From an archaeon (GTDB taxonomy: Archaea > Nanobdellota > Nanobdellia > Woesearchaeales > ARS49), in NCBI GenBank assembly GCA_020051845.1, contig JAGVQG010000019.1, positions 1 through 44,419 on the forward strand: 44,419 nt of DNA, in the 5' to 3' direction. Positions 32,883 through 40,299 of the stretch are shown here, one piece after another. The notes below the pieces were generated by a model. That model had not been told where the DNA came from. It saw only the letters and a program-made list of their open reading frames with translations, and made no database searches. Both the position numbers and the translations under genes were made by a program. How positions within the stretch are numbered: position 1 is the stretch's first letter; every line of letters begins with the position of its first letter.

Positions 32883-33044
32883 ATGACGATAAACAGTGAA
32901 TGGCATCTCGCGCACAGGATGCCGAAGAATCCTTCACCCCAAGAGCGTCTTGAGTGGCATCTGGAACATTCGAAACATTGCGACTGCAGGCCAACGACCA
33001 AAGAATTCCTGGATAATCTGAAGAAAAAAACGGATTATCTTTAA
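32883..33044 (+). CDS. 53-aa His/Cys protein of unknown function
   Basis: From ATG 32883 the product is MTINSEWHLAHRMPKN followed by QERLEWHLEHSKHCDCRP. The repeated W-H-L-x-H, RMPKN, and C-x-C-R pattern looks like a small widespread family I have seen in bacteria and archaea, but I know no function. The His and Cys residues could bind a metal. A TTG upstream in frame (32856) has no support. The base composition is more A+T-rich than the purine operon. Confidence 0.65.
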   Translation: MTINSEWHLAHRMPKNPSPQERLEWHLEHSKHCDCRPTTKEFLDNLKKKTDYL

Positions 33045-33090
33045 ACAGTCTTTCACAAATGATTTGAATGCGTACCTGTCACCTGAATGA

Positions 33091-33516
33091 ATGGTACGTG
33101 TAAACATCATCCATCCAAAATATCTAGCTGATCAGCATCTAATCGCAGAATATAACGAAATACTCATGCTATTCGGATATGTGCATAAACACCCCGGTTG
33201 TACACGCATTCCTCCTAGATATTTGCTGGGTCCAGGACACATCACATTTTTCAAGAATAAACTACTATACCTAAAAAAACGTCATGATATCCTAAAGAAG
33301 GAAATGCGACGACGTGATTTTGCCCCGAAGAAAACCATCGACCTGTCTCTTTTTCCCACTGAATCAATCAATGATTGGAAACCCAAAGAGATCGACAAGA
33401 GAATTATTCGCGCTCGAATAATCGAGAAATTAAAGGCAAAACCGCATTACTATAGATATGATGGTTTACATCATCCCCTCATATTTTTCATTCGATTAAT
33501 GGAGAAAAGTGCGTAA
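33091..33516 (+). CDS. Pyrimidine-dimer DNA glycosylase, T4 endonuclease V-like
   Basis: Repairs UV-induced pyrimidine dimers with glycosylase and AP-lyase activity. The 141 aa align from residue 1 with T4 DenV: MVRVNI, LADQHLIAEYNE, LGPGHITFFKNKLLYLKKRHD, and a C-terminal PHYYRYDG (T4 PTWYKYYG). Arg3, His16 and catalytic Glu23 are kept. T4 Thr2, whose alpha-amino group is the nucleophile, is Val2; Met removal would still expose an alpha-amine. The A+T-rich codons suggest transfer, perhaps from a virus. It starts 46 bases after the small His/Cys gene. Confidence 0.9.
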   Translation: MVRVNIIHPKYLADQHLIAEYNEILMLFGYVHKHPGCTRIPPRYLLGPGHITFFKNKLLYLKKRHDILKKEMRRRDFAPKKTIDLSLFPTESINDWKPKEIDKRIIRARIIEKLKAKPHYYRYDGLHHPLIFFIRLMEKSA

Positions 33517-33602
33517 TGGCAGATCGTACCAAATCCTTGTATGAATAAAACCAAGAAAGATCAATAGGCACCTATGGTTCACTTTGACATCATGACGAAG
33601 AG

Positions 33603-34349
33603 TCAGTCGTTCTCGACTCTTGGCGCCAGGACGAAGCTCAATGACAGCCTGTCGACGACCTTGTAGTCGAGGCGCAATGGGTAATCCTGGTTGAACTGGA
33701 TGTCGACGATCTCGGCCAACTTGCTGCCGGAGATCATCTTCTTGAGATATTCGATCGAGTACTTCGACTTCACGTCGGCTGTCGTGCTTGTGCGGATCCT
33801 GGTGTGGTCAGATGCCTTGATCTCGATGCTCGCGTTAGAATGGTCGCCCTGAGCGGCGATGGTGAACTTGTCAGCCTCGCAGGAGAACGTCACGCTCTCG
33901 GCCACGATGTCCGCGTCTGTTATCGCGTCCAGCAAAGCAGAAGAATGCATCGAGATGCTCGTGTTGAAGCTCAGGTTCGGAACGCGCTGCTCGCGCTCGT
34001 CCAACTCAATGATAGGCAAGGAGAAAGTCCTGATGCTTGTTCCACGCAGTTGTATCTTGAGCTTGTTCTCTGCGCTGACTTCGATAGTGAGAGTGTCTGA
34101 CGGGCTGGAACGCCGCAGGATCTGCTTGAAAGACTGCAAGTTGACGCCGATCTCGATGTCCTTCTCAAGATCGAATTCAGTGAAGCTGCTCGAGAGCAGC
34201 TTGAAAATGACCATGGCGACGTTCGCCGGGTCCATGGCGATGACTTCCATGCCATCCTTGGTGATCTTGAAACGGGCTTCATTCACCAGGTCAGCGATAA
34301 CGACTATGCTGTCTTTGAGATATGATGCGTCAGCAAGGACTAATTTCAT
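33603..34349 (-). CDS. pcn: DNA polymerase sliding clamp (PCNA)
   Basis: Homotrimeric ring that tethers polymerases and repair enzymes to DNA. The 248 aa match archaeal PCNA: KITKDGMEVIAMDPANVAMV, VNLQSFKQILRRSSPSDTL, SISMHSSALLDAITDADIV, and SIEYLKKMI in the second domain. Full length and no obvious defect. TATA-like CATATAAAG (34388-34396) implies a leader of about 17 nt containing GGGGAG before the ATG. Confidence 0.96.
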   Translation of the reverse strand: MKLVLADASYLKDSIVVIADLVNEARFKITKDGMEVIAMDPANVAMVIFKLLSSSFTEFDLEKDIEIGVNLQSFKQILRRSSPSDTLTIEVSAENKLKIQLRGTSIRTFSLPIIELDEREQRVPNLSFNTSISMHSSALLDAITDADIVAESVTFSCEADKFTIAAQGDHSNASIEIKASDHTRIRTSTTADVKSKYSIEYLKKMISGSKLAEIVDIQFNQDYPLRLDYKVVDRLSLSFVLAPRVEND

Positions 34350-34435
34350 TGTAGTACTCCCCTGTCCAATCGAGGGCTATCGCGTCTTTATATGGTTTTT
34401 GATACTGCGCTTCAATAAAAAAAGAAGTCAAAACA

Positions 34436-35785
34436 CTATCTGTGCTTGCACACAAAGCGCTGGCCAGTGAACAGTTCATGGACGCTTTCGCCCCTCCTGA
34501 AACCGAGGGTCTCAGCGAAGTCCATGAATGCCTCCATCCTGCCGTGCTCGCTGTGCGCGGGGATAACATGTTTTGGTTTGACCAGCCTGAAGAACTCATA
34601 GAGGTCTTCCCTGCACGGGTGCCCTGAGACATGTATGTCCTTGAAGATGCGCACACCATAGGACCGCAATTCAGCGTCCAGGCGCTGGCGATCCGCGATG
34701 TTGGTCGGATGCGGGATTGTCGAGCTCGAGAAGATCACGTGGTCGCCTGGTCTGAACTTGAACGGCAATAGGCCACGCGCCATCTTGCTGAGTGTGCTCT
34801 TCGGCTCGCCCTGGTGTCCTGTGACGACGAGCAGGTATTTGTGCACGCCATCACGGTTGATCTTGTTGAGGATCTTCTGGTTCTGCTTGCCGTACTTTCC
34901 GAACATCGCCAAATCCTTGGTGAAATTCACGAGCTTTATGCTCTCGGCAGCATCGGTGTATTTGGCCAGGCTTCGTCCAAGGAAGACGACCTTCCTGTTG
35001 AGCTGCCTGCCGAACTCGATGATGGTCTTTAGGCGAGCGATGTGGCTCGCGAAAGTAGTGACGATGATCGCATTGCCCTTGCTGTTGGTGCTGAGCAGGA
35101 CATCACGCAACATCTCCTTCACCACGCTTTCCGACGGAGTCTTCTTCTCCTCGTGCGCGTAGAGCGAGTCGACGAACGCCAAAACGACGCCCTTGTCGCC
35201 GATGCGCTTGAGCGCGTTGTAATTCGGCTTGTCGCCGACCACTGGCGTGTTGTCGAACTTGAAGTCCAGCGCGTAAAGTATGATCCCATATTTGGTATGG
35301 ATGGCGATGTGACCCGAGTGCGGCACGCTGTGCGGGACATTGATGAACTCTATCGAGAGATTCTGGTTGATCCTGTAATTGCCATTGACCGGAACGGTCT
35401 TTAGCGGATTCGAGATGTTGGTCTTCATATCCCTTAGGATAGCTTTCGTCACAGCCATGGTGTAAGGCGTGCCGAGGATCGGCGCGCGGAACTTGTTGGC
35501 AAGATAAGGAACGGCACCGATGTGGTCAAGATGCGCGTGACCCAGGACGATCGCCCGCACTTTGGATTTCCAATTCTCTATTAGAGCAATATCAGGGATC
35601 GCCTGGACCTTCATGAGGTCGTCGGCACGGAACTTCTCTTTCTCCTCCTCTCCTTCCGTGTACTTGATGTAATTGGGCATGTGGAGGCCCATGTCTATTA
35701 TGATGACATCATCATCTATCTTTATCGCGGTCATGTTCTTTCCTACTTCACCGTAACCGCCGACGGCCATTACTTCTATTGTCAT
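34436..35785 (-). CDS. rnj: Ribonuclease J (metallo-beta-lactamase/beta-CASP)
   Basis: Archaeal RNase J, a 5'-to-3' exonuclease that may also cut internally, working in mRNA decay and rRNA processing. The 449 aa carry the zinc motif HAHLDH at 83-88, YGEVGKNMTAIKID at the N-terminus, the beta-CASP motifs around VTTFASHIARLKTI and VTGHQGEPKSTLSKMA, and the late HVSGHPCREDLYEF and PAHSEHGRM histidines. ATG 35785 has GAGGT 8 bases upstream and is preferred to GTG 35806. TATA-like TTATTTAAAC is near 35828-35838. Confidence 0.93.
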   Translation of the reverse strand: MTIEVMAVGGYGEVGKNMTAIKIDDDVIIIDMGLHMPNYIKYTEGEEEKEKFRADDLMKVQAIPDIALIENWKSKVRAIVLGHAHLDHIGAVPYLANKFRAPILGTPYTMAVTKAILRDMKTNISNPLKTVPVNGNYRINQNLSIEFINVPHSVPHSGHIAIHTKYGIILYALDFKFDNTPVVGDKPNYNALKRIGDKGVVLAFVDSLYAHEEKKTPSESVVKEMLRDVLLSTNSKGNAIIVTTFASHIARLKTIIEFGRQLNRKVVFLGRSLAKYTDAAESIKLVNFTKDLAMFGKYGKQNQKILNKINRDGVHKYLLVVTGHQGEPKSTLSKMARGLLPFKFRPGDHVIFSSSTIPHPTNIADRQRLDAELRSYGVRIFKDIHVSGHPCREDLYEFFRLVKPKHVIPAHSEHGRMEAFMDFAETLGFRRGESVHELFTGQRFVCKHR

Positions 35786-35968
35786 TTTTTCTATACCTCT
35801 TTCCACTGACGCTCTATCTCTAAGGTTTAAATAACCATTCGTTAGAACGAGACTGGAAATATATGTTTGAATTATTGTTGTTTTACCCAGTAAATGGTGC
35901 CTAACATATTAATCTTTCGGTTCTTTTCCTCCGTACGCGTAGAACGATGAAAATATTTGTCCATCAAG

Positions 35969-35978
35969 TTTTATATAC
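35969..35978 (+). promoter_or_regulatory. TATA box of tRNA-Leu
   Basis: TTTTATATAC, with an expected start near 36000, about 11 nt before the mature tRNA 5' end. The rest of 35786-36010 is A+T-rich with no gene seen. Confidence 0.6.
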
Positions 35979-36010
35979 ATCTCTAATGACCGAAACAATA
36001 ATTCACAAAC

Positions 36011-36122
36011 GCGGCAGTACCAAAGCGGTCAAATGGGACGGCCTCAAGAGAACGCGATATTTTCGTATTCCGAGAGAGCCGTTGGCTTAGTGCCTTCGCA
36101 GGTTCAAATCCTGTCTGCCGCA
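36011..36122 (+). tRNA. tRNA-Leu (anticodon CAA) with intron
   Basis: Acceptor GCGGCAG/CTGCCGC with discriminator A36122; D stem CCA/TGG; anticodon stem ACGGC/GCCGT; long variable arm with GGC/GCC, as in class II tRNAs; T stem GCAGG/CCTGT with loop TTCAAAT. After removing the 28-nt intron the anticodon loop is CTCAAGA, anticodon CAA, reading UUG. The mature tRNA is 84 nt. CCA is not encoded. Confidence 0.95.
36049..36076 (+). other. tRNA-Leu intron with bulge-helix-bulge
   Basis: 28-nt intron at the canonical 37/38 position. Both bulges read AGA with cuts after AG; the central helix is CTC/GAG with an adjacent A-C mismatch. The intron closes with the stem GAACGCGA/TCGTATTC around TATTT. This fits archaeal tRNA endonuclease recognition. 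Confidence 0.88.
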
Positions 36123-36125
36123 GCC

Positions 36126-36149
36126 CTTTTTGCTCTCACGAGCAAAAAG
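36126..36149 (+). terminator. T5 run and 10-bp hairpin after tRNA-Leu
   Basis: TTTTT at 36127-36131, 4 bases past the tRNA end, is a likely terminator. It is also one arm of a perfect stem CTTTTTGCTC/GAGCAAAAAG with loop TCAC. A smaller stem ATTCGC/GCGAAT follows at 36179-36193. The T-rich minus-strand sequence at about 36225-36250 can end the opposing coiled-coil operon. Confidence 0.5.
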
Positions 36150-36258
36150 CCCTGGGGGAAACCGATTCTTTGAATTGCATTCGCTACGCGAATTGAGGGT
36201 GCATGACTTGATTTTGGTCAATCACTCGAAAAATATCAGAAAAACAAATATTTGAAGT

Positions 36259-36648
36259 TCACTGCAACCGTTGCAGCTTGCCTTCGATCTTCGCCAGTTG
36301 TTCCTCGAGCAATTGCACCTTCGACTTGTGCTCGTGGGGCTTTGGCTTCTGGATCGGCGCCTTGGGTTGCTCGGGCTTGGCAACGGGTCTCTGCGCAATA
36401 GTTGCGGGCGTGAACTTCTGGACTGGCTGGGCCTTCAGATCGGTCTTCGGCAGAGCTGACTTGAGCTTGCGTTGGAGCTTCTCCAATTCAGCCCAGGTAT
36501 GGGCTAGTTCGTTGAAAGCCTCCAGCTTGGCCTTGCGAATCTCACGGTAGTGCTCGTAGCGTCTAAGCGCACCAAGAACGGCCTTGTTGTTGGTCAGAAG
36601 CTCGCGCCTGATGTCGTCAGGCTCGTTGACAGGTACGAACAGGCTCAT
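36259..36648 (-). CDS. Coiled-coil protein C of a three-paralogue operon
   Basis: 129 aa. It begins LFVPVNEPDDIRRELL, matching the start of the two upstream products (VFIKIEDFKDI, LFVSVEDYQQV), followed by a helical region with Trp52 (LAHTWAELEKLQRKLK), a Pro/Lys-rich linker and a second predicted coiled coil at the end (VQLLEEQLAKIEGKLQ). It lacks the EFDAW motif of the others but keeps the Trp. The function is unknown. It overlaps the preceding stop by 4 bases. Confidence 0.82.
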   Translation of the reverse strand: MSLFVPVNEPDDIRRELLTNNKAVLGALRRYEHYREIRKAKLEAFNELAHTWAELEKLQRKLKSALPKTDLKAQPVQKFTPATIAQRPVAKPEQPKAPIQKPKPHEHKSKVQLLEEQLAKIEGKLQRLQ

Positions 36649-36881
36649 GCGTTCTCCTCGTGTCTGCCCAAAAGCGTCGAGTCAACAGCCTGCATGCGGC
36701 GTTCGATCTCGGCAAGTTCGCTGGTCCATGCATCGAACTCGGCATCCTCCTGTGCCTTTAGCTCGGCGATCCTGTTGAGGATGTTCTTCGCCTGCTGCAG
36801 CCTTTGGCGTGCCAGTGTCATTATCTCTGTGATGTCCTTGAAATCCTCGATCTTGATGAAAACCTGCATCTTCTTGTCCAT
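36645..36881 (-). CDS. Coiled-coil protein B of a three-paralogue operon
   Basis: 78 aa from ATG 36881; GAGGTGTGAT lies just upstream and overlaps the previous stop region, and the sequence upstream in this frame is shadow. It is a compact form: strand VFIKIEDF, then two helices with the shared motif EFDAWTSELAEIERRM. It looks like the core domain of protein A without its N-terminal linker. No catalytic residues. Probably oligomerises through the helices. Confidence 0.82.
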   Translation of the reverse strand: MDKKMQVFIKIEDFKDITEIMTLARQRLQQAKNILNRIAELKAQEDAEFDAWTSELAEIERRMQAVDSTLLGRHEENA

Positions 36882-36882
36882 A

Positions 36883-37353
36883 TCACACCTCATTGGCAGC
36901 GAAAATAACGTCCTCGACGTATGCGAGCTTCTTCTGGAGGTCCTCGAGCTGGGAGCGCCAGGCATCGAATTCCTTCTCTTCAGAACCCTTGAGCTCGTTG
37001 AGCTTCTTGACAAGCGCCTCGGCATCCTGCAACCTGTTCCTGATGTAGGAAATGCTGCCTAGCACCTGTTGATAATCCTCGACGCTCACGAAGAGCGGCT
37101 GCTCACGCACATGTCTTGGAGACTCGATGTGCTCCTCTGGCATTGGCGGCGCCATCTCAGCGGCGGTCACTGGAGAGATGGTCTCCTGGACCATCTGTTC
37201 TGGTTCATCCATGAACGTTGGGGCGGGTTCGTTGACAATGCGCACTTCAGATGAGGGAATAGGCGCTTCAGGCACGGGTGGAGGCGGCAGGTCAAGTGAT
37301 TCTGCCATCTTTGGTTGTGCCTCTCTCTTCTTGAACAAGTCCATGAAAGCCAT
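36883..37353 (-). CDS. Coiled-coil protein A of a three-paralogue operon
   Basis: 156 aa. Residues 1-85 are a short amphipathic start (MAFMDLFKKRE) plus a Pro/Glu/Met-rich linker. From about 86 comes the shared domain LFVSVEDYQQVL ... EFDAWRSQLEDLQKKL. The amphipathic N-terminus with basic KKR could touch the membrane, as in some cell-division anchors; this is inference. GAGGGG lies 8 bases before the ATG, and a TATA-like AGTTTATAAC (about 37388-37398) is upstream. First gene of the operon. Confidence 0.83.
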   Translation of the reverse strand: MAFMDLFKKREAQPKMAESLDLPPPPVPEAPIPSSEVRIVNEPAPTFMDEPEQMVQETISPVTAAEMAPPMPEEHIESPRHVREQPLFVSVEDYQQVLGSISYIRNRLQDAEALVKKLNELKGSEEKEFDAWRSQLEDLQKKLAYVEDVIFAANEV

Positions 37354-37504
37354 AGTATTACCCCTCGACTATTATCTTTTAACTTTGGTTATAAACTTTT
37401 ATCACTCTTTGGCGATAGTGACTTATGACAAAAACAAGGATTTTACCGATATTTTACAGATACGCAAAGGTTAAGAATCCGAACGTATTCGATTAATTTT
37501 TAGG

Positions 37505-37936
37505 ATGGATGACTCATATAGAAAGAGTTCTGTGGTAGAGCAACCTAAAGAGCCAGAGCCGGCAGCGTCATTGCCAGAATTGTATCGTAGAATGGTGCAT
37601 AGGACATGCGACACGTCCAACGGCCTGCGTGGATTGAAAGTGGTTCCACGTTGTGTCATACTTGACTTCAGCGGTGTTCCCGCAGAAGACAAGGCTTTTG
37701 TGGACGCAGCAGCGGACTATCTGGTCAGTCTGATGACGCACTACGCAACGACGAATGGGCACAAACTATTGCCAGCAGTCAAGGAAAGTGGACTGCCGGC
37801 AGATGGATTGCAGTCTATCGTCGAAGACGGAAGGATACACGTCTTCACGGCCACAGAGCCAACGAAAAACATGAAGGAAGCGAAGCAGAACGCATACTCG
37901 GTCGATGTTGCCCATTTATTAGAATATGTGCAATAG
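37505..37936 (+). CDS. Hypothetical protein with possible STAS-like core
   Basis: 143 aa. The central segment VVPRCVILDFSGVPAEDKAFVDAAADYLVSLM has a strand-then-acidic-loop-then-helix look that resembles STAS or related alpha/beta domains, but the match is weak. The N-terminal 25 residues are charged and probably flexible. No clear promoter or Shine-Dalgarno sequence was found beyond AGG directly before the ATG. Its codon use looks like that of its neighbours. Confidence 0.6.
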   Translation: MDDSYRKSSVVEQPKEPEPAASLPELYRRMVHRTCDTSNGLRGLKVVPRCVILDFSGVPAEDKAFVDAAADYLVSLMTHYATTNGHKLLPAVKESGLPADGLQSIVEDGRIHVFTATEPTKNMKEAKQNAYSVDVAHLLEYVQ

Positions 37937-38002
37937 ACGCTTCGAAAATCTTCCACGATTTCTGTAGATACCTTTGTTAAGTCCTGTTTTGTATATTCAT
38001 GC

Positions 38003-38455
38003 ATGCTCGCACTACTATTGCTCGTGGCACCTGCTTTGACCATAGATTTGGGATTCAATTACGTCGGGGAATGCCCCTCCAATCTGTCTTTGGAATTAGC
38101 TGAGACATTCTTGGTGGGCAATACCTCGACTTTCAACATATCGAGCGACGCCAGACGGATAGATTACGCCGTGGTAGATGAGACTGGGGAAATGATCCAG
38201 TATTGGAAACAGCACAAAGGCAAGGCAGCTTTCAAACCGACCAAAGCATCGGCTGGAAAACAAATCACCATAATCGTCAACGCAAGTTCAGAAGGATGTC
38301 CTGTCATTCAGGCAAACGCGACGGTGTTTGTGGCGTCAATGCAAAAAAAGAGCGCCTCGGCAGGTCCGAGGCTGCCAGCCACAATAACAGTAATACCTTG
38401 GCTGATCGCGGGAATAGGCGCGTTATTGGCCGGCGCACTAGTCTGGCGACGATAG
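38003..38455 (+). CDS. Secreted membrane-anchored small protein
   Basis: 150 aa. It has a hydrophobic N-terminal signal (MLALLLLVAPALT), an outside domain with two cysteines (Cys24 and Cys99, possibly disulphide-linked) and many N-x-S/T sites (NLS, NTS, NIS, NAS, NAT), then a C-terminal membrane helix ending VWRR. This is a type I surface protein layout. The family is unknown. The N-x-S/T sites would suit archaeal N-glycosylation. Confidence 0.72.
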   Translation: MLALLLLVAPALTIDLGFNYVGECPSNLSLELAETFLVGNTSTFNISSDARRIDYAVVDETGEMIQYWKQHKGKAAFKPTKASAGKQITIIVNASSEGCPVIQANATVFVASMQKKSASAGPRLPATITVIPWLIAGIGALLAGALVWRR

Positions 38456-38491
38456 CAATACTTTTATAGTGGGTATCGGTTGTTGTTGACG

Positions 38492-39058
38492 ATGGAAAAC
38501 ACGGGGAAGGTGCGTGCTCGCGTAATAATCGAGATGCTCGGCAGCCCAAAGGATCATCTGGAGAAGACGATCCATGACTATGTCGCGGCCCTCCACAAGG
38601 AGAAGACCCTCACAGTGATCAGCGAGGACTTCGCGGAAGCAGAGGAGCGCAACAAACTCTTCTCGACATTCGTCGAACTAGAGCTCGAGTTCAACAACGT
38701 GGTCAACTTGATCGACTTCTGCTTCGAGTCGATGCCATCGTCGGTCGAGATCACATCTCCGGAGACACTGGTGTTCGACGCCCCAAGACTAACGAGCCTG
38801 CTCAACGATCTGCAGGCGCGTCTCCACCAGGTCGACATGTCGATGAAGACGCTCTCGGCACAGACGTCCGTGGTCGACAGGAACGCCATGAACGTGTTAC
38901 ACAATTTCATCAAATATGTAGTAAAAACCGGTGAAAAGACCGCCGATGAGATAGCAGCGGCAACAGGCCTTCCAGTGGACCACATAGGTACGTTCCTGGA
39001 AAATATGGTGGCCGACGGCAAGCTGAAGTCCAACGGCGGCAAGTATTCAAAAAAATGA
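38492..39058 (+). CDS. Winged-helix-like protein paired with ScpB
   Basis: 188 aa from ATG 38492; TATA box CTTTTATAGT (38461-38470) lies 26 nt away, so translation is leaderless. The N-terminal 85 residues (KVRARVIIEMLGSPKDHLEKTIHDYVAAL ... FSTFVELELEFNNVVNLIDFCFESMPSSVEI) form an alpha/beta domain I do not recognise. A helical linker follows, and residues about 135-188 look like a winged helix (GEKTADEIAAATGLPVDHIGTFLENMVADGKL). It overlaps the scpB start by 4 bases, implying a shared role in chromosome organisation. It does not resemble ScpA. Confidence 0.78.
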   Translation: MENTGKVRARVIIEMLGSPKDHLEKTIHDYVAALHKEKTLTVISEDFAEAEERNKLFSTFVELELEFNNVVNLIDFCFESMPSSVEITSPETLVFDAPRLTSLLNDLQARLHQVDMSMKTLSAQTSVVDRNAMNVLHNFIKYVVKTGEKTADEIAAATGLPVDHIGTFLENMVADGKLKSNGGKYSKK

Positions 39059-40299
39059 GCCTGAAGACAAACGTCGAATCTTTGCTCTTCGCGCTAGGCA
39101 GGCGCGCGACCGTCGAGGAGATAGCACGCTATCTCCGTATCCGCGACCAGCAGAAGATAATCGAGGTCCTGGAGGAGATCAAGCGGGATTACGACGCGAA
39201 GCAGGGCCCCATAGTCATAGTCCTGGAGGACGGCACTTGGAAGATGACGGTACGTGACGACCTTCTGCCGGTCGTGCGCAAGGTTGTCTCCAAGACCGAG
39301 CTGCCGAAGGGAGTGATGGAGACGCTCGCGATCGTCGCCTACAAAGCACCTGTGCTGCAAAGCGAGATCGTCCGCATCCGAACGAACAAGGCATACGATC
39401 ATCTTGCGTTGTTGGAGCAATCACATTACCTAACCCGTGAGAAAAGCGGCCGCACGAAACTCATCAAGCTCGCGGGAAAGTTCTTCGACTACTTCGACGT
39501 GCCAGAGGGCGACCTGAAGGCACGGTTCACAAACGTGGCCGCGCTCGAGCAGGCGATAGTCGAGAAAGAAGGGGAGTTCGCCGATGTCTCCGCGGCCAAC
39601 AAGGAAGCGTCAGGGATCCGCAAGCAGGAAGAGGACATGCACAAGCAGCAGATCGCGAAGCAGCACGAACAGATAGACAAGGAGATCGCGCTGCTGCCCG
39701 AGATAGATCTTGTCGACGAGGAAGGCCACAGGGAGAAACTCGATACCTATGAAAGCACGATCTATGAGCCGGAAGAGAAGAAGCTCGGCGACGGCATAGA
39801 GATAGTGAAGGAAGTCGAGATCTACAAGACCACGCCAATTGCGGAGTTGAAAAAGGAAGAGCCCAAGGTCGAAGAAGGGCCCGGATCAGAGGAAGAGAAG
39901 ACGCCGGAGGAACGCGGAGAGGAGCTACGTGCCGCGCTCGAGCCGGAGTCGTATGTCATCGAGCAAGAAGAGTCCGAGGCACCGCCAGAAGGAACGAGCA
40001 AGTTCAAGCCAGAAGCGGTCGAGTTCGCGGCGCGCAAGGAGGCAAAGGGCATGCAGTCCCGCGAGGGCAAGGGATTGTTCAGCGAGGGCATGAGCGCAGC
40101 GATCGCGCATGAAATAGACGAGAAAGTCTCCAAGATAACCGGCGAGCACGTCCAGGAAAAACAGGAGGAACACGAACACGAGGATGTGCCGACTGACGAA
40201 GTCAAGTCAGACGTCCATGTCACACCTGAAGAGGGCGAGAAAGAGGAGCGCAAGCAAGGAGGGCCTGACACGCACGCCCACCCTGGAAAACAACAATGA
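39055..40299 (+). CDS. scpB: ScpB-like condensin subunit with long acidic tail
   Basis: ScpB partners ScpA and SMC in chromosome condensation and segregation. Residues 1-165 carry the two ScpB winged helices: VESLLFALGRRATVEEIARYL, GTWKMTVRDDLLPVV, and LPKGVMETLAIVAYKAPVLQSEIVRIR followed by LEQSHYLTREKSGRTKLI. Residues 166-414 are a very acidic Glu/Lys-rich tail, predicted disordered or coiled coil; bacterial ScpB ends near 190 aa. No ScpA or SMC gene is in the window. It overlaps both neighbours by 4 bases. Confidence 0.9.
   Translation: MSLKTNVESLLFALGRRATVEEIARYLRIRDQQKIIEVLEEIKRDYDAKQGPIVIVLEDGTWKMTVRDDLLPVVRKVVSKTELPKGVMETLAIVAYKAPVLQSEIVRIRTNKAYDHLALLEQSHYLTREKSGRTKLIKLAGKFFDYFDVPEGDLKARFTNVAALEQAIVEKEGEFADVSAANKEASGIRKQEEDMHKQQIAKQHEQIDKEIALLPEIDLVDEEGHREKLDTYESTIYEPEEKKLGDGIEIVKEVEIYKTTPIAELKKEEPKVEEGPGSEEEKTPEERGEELRAALEPESYVIEQEESEAPPEGTSKFKPEAVEFAARKEAKGMQSREGKGLFSEGMSAAIAHEIDEKVSKITGEHVQEKQEEHEHEDVPTDEVKSDVHVTPEEGEKEERKQGGPDTHAHPGKQQ

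Noticed and set aside
38492-39058. ScpA as identity of the gene before scpB
   Set aside because: Expected from gene order, but the ScpA N- and C-terminal SMC-binding patterns are not visible; only a C-terminal winged-helix look is shared.
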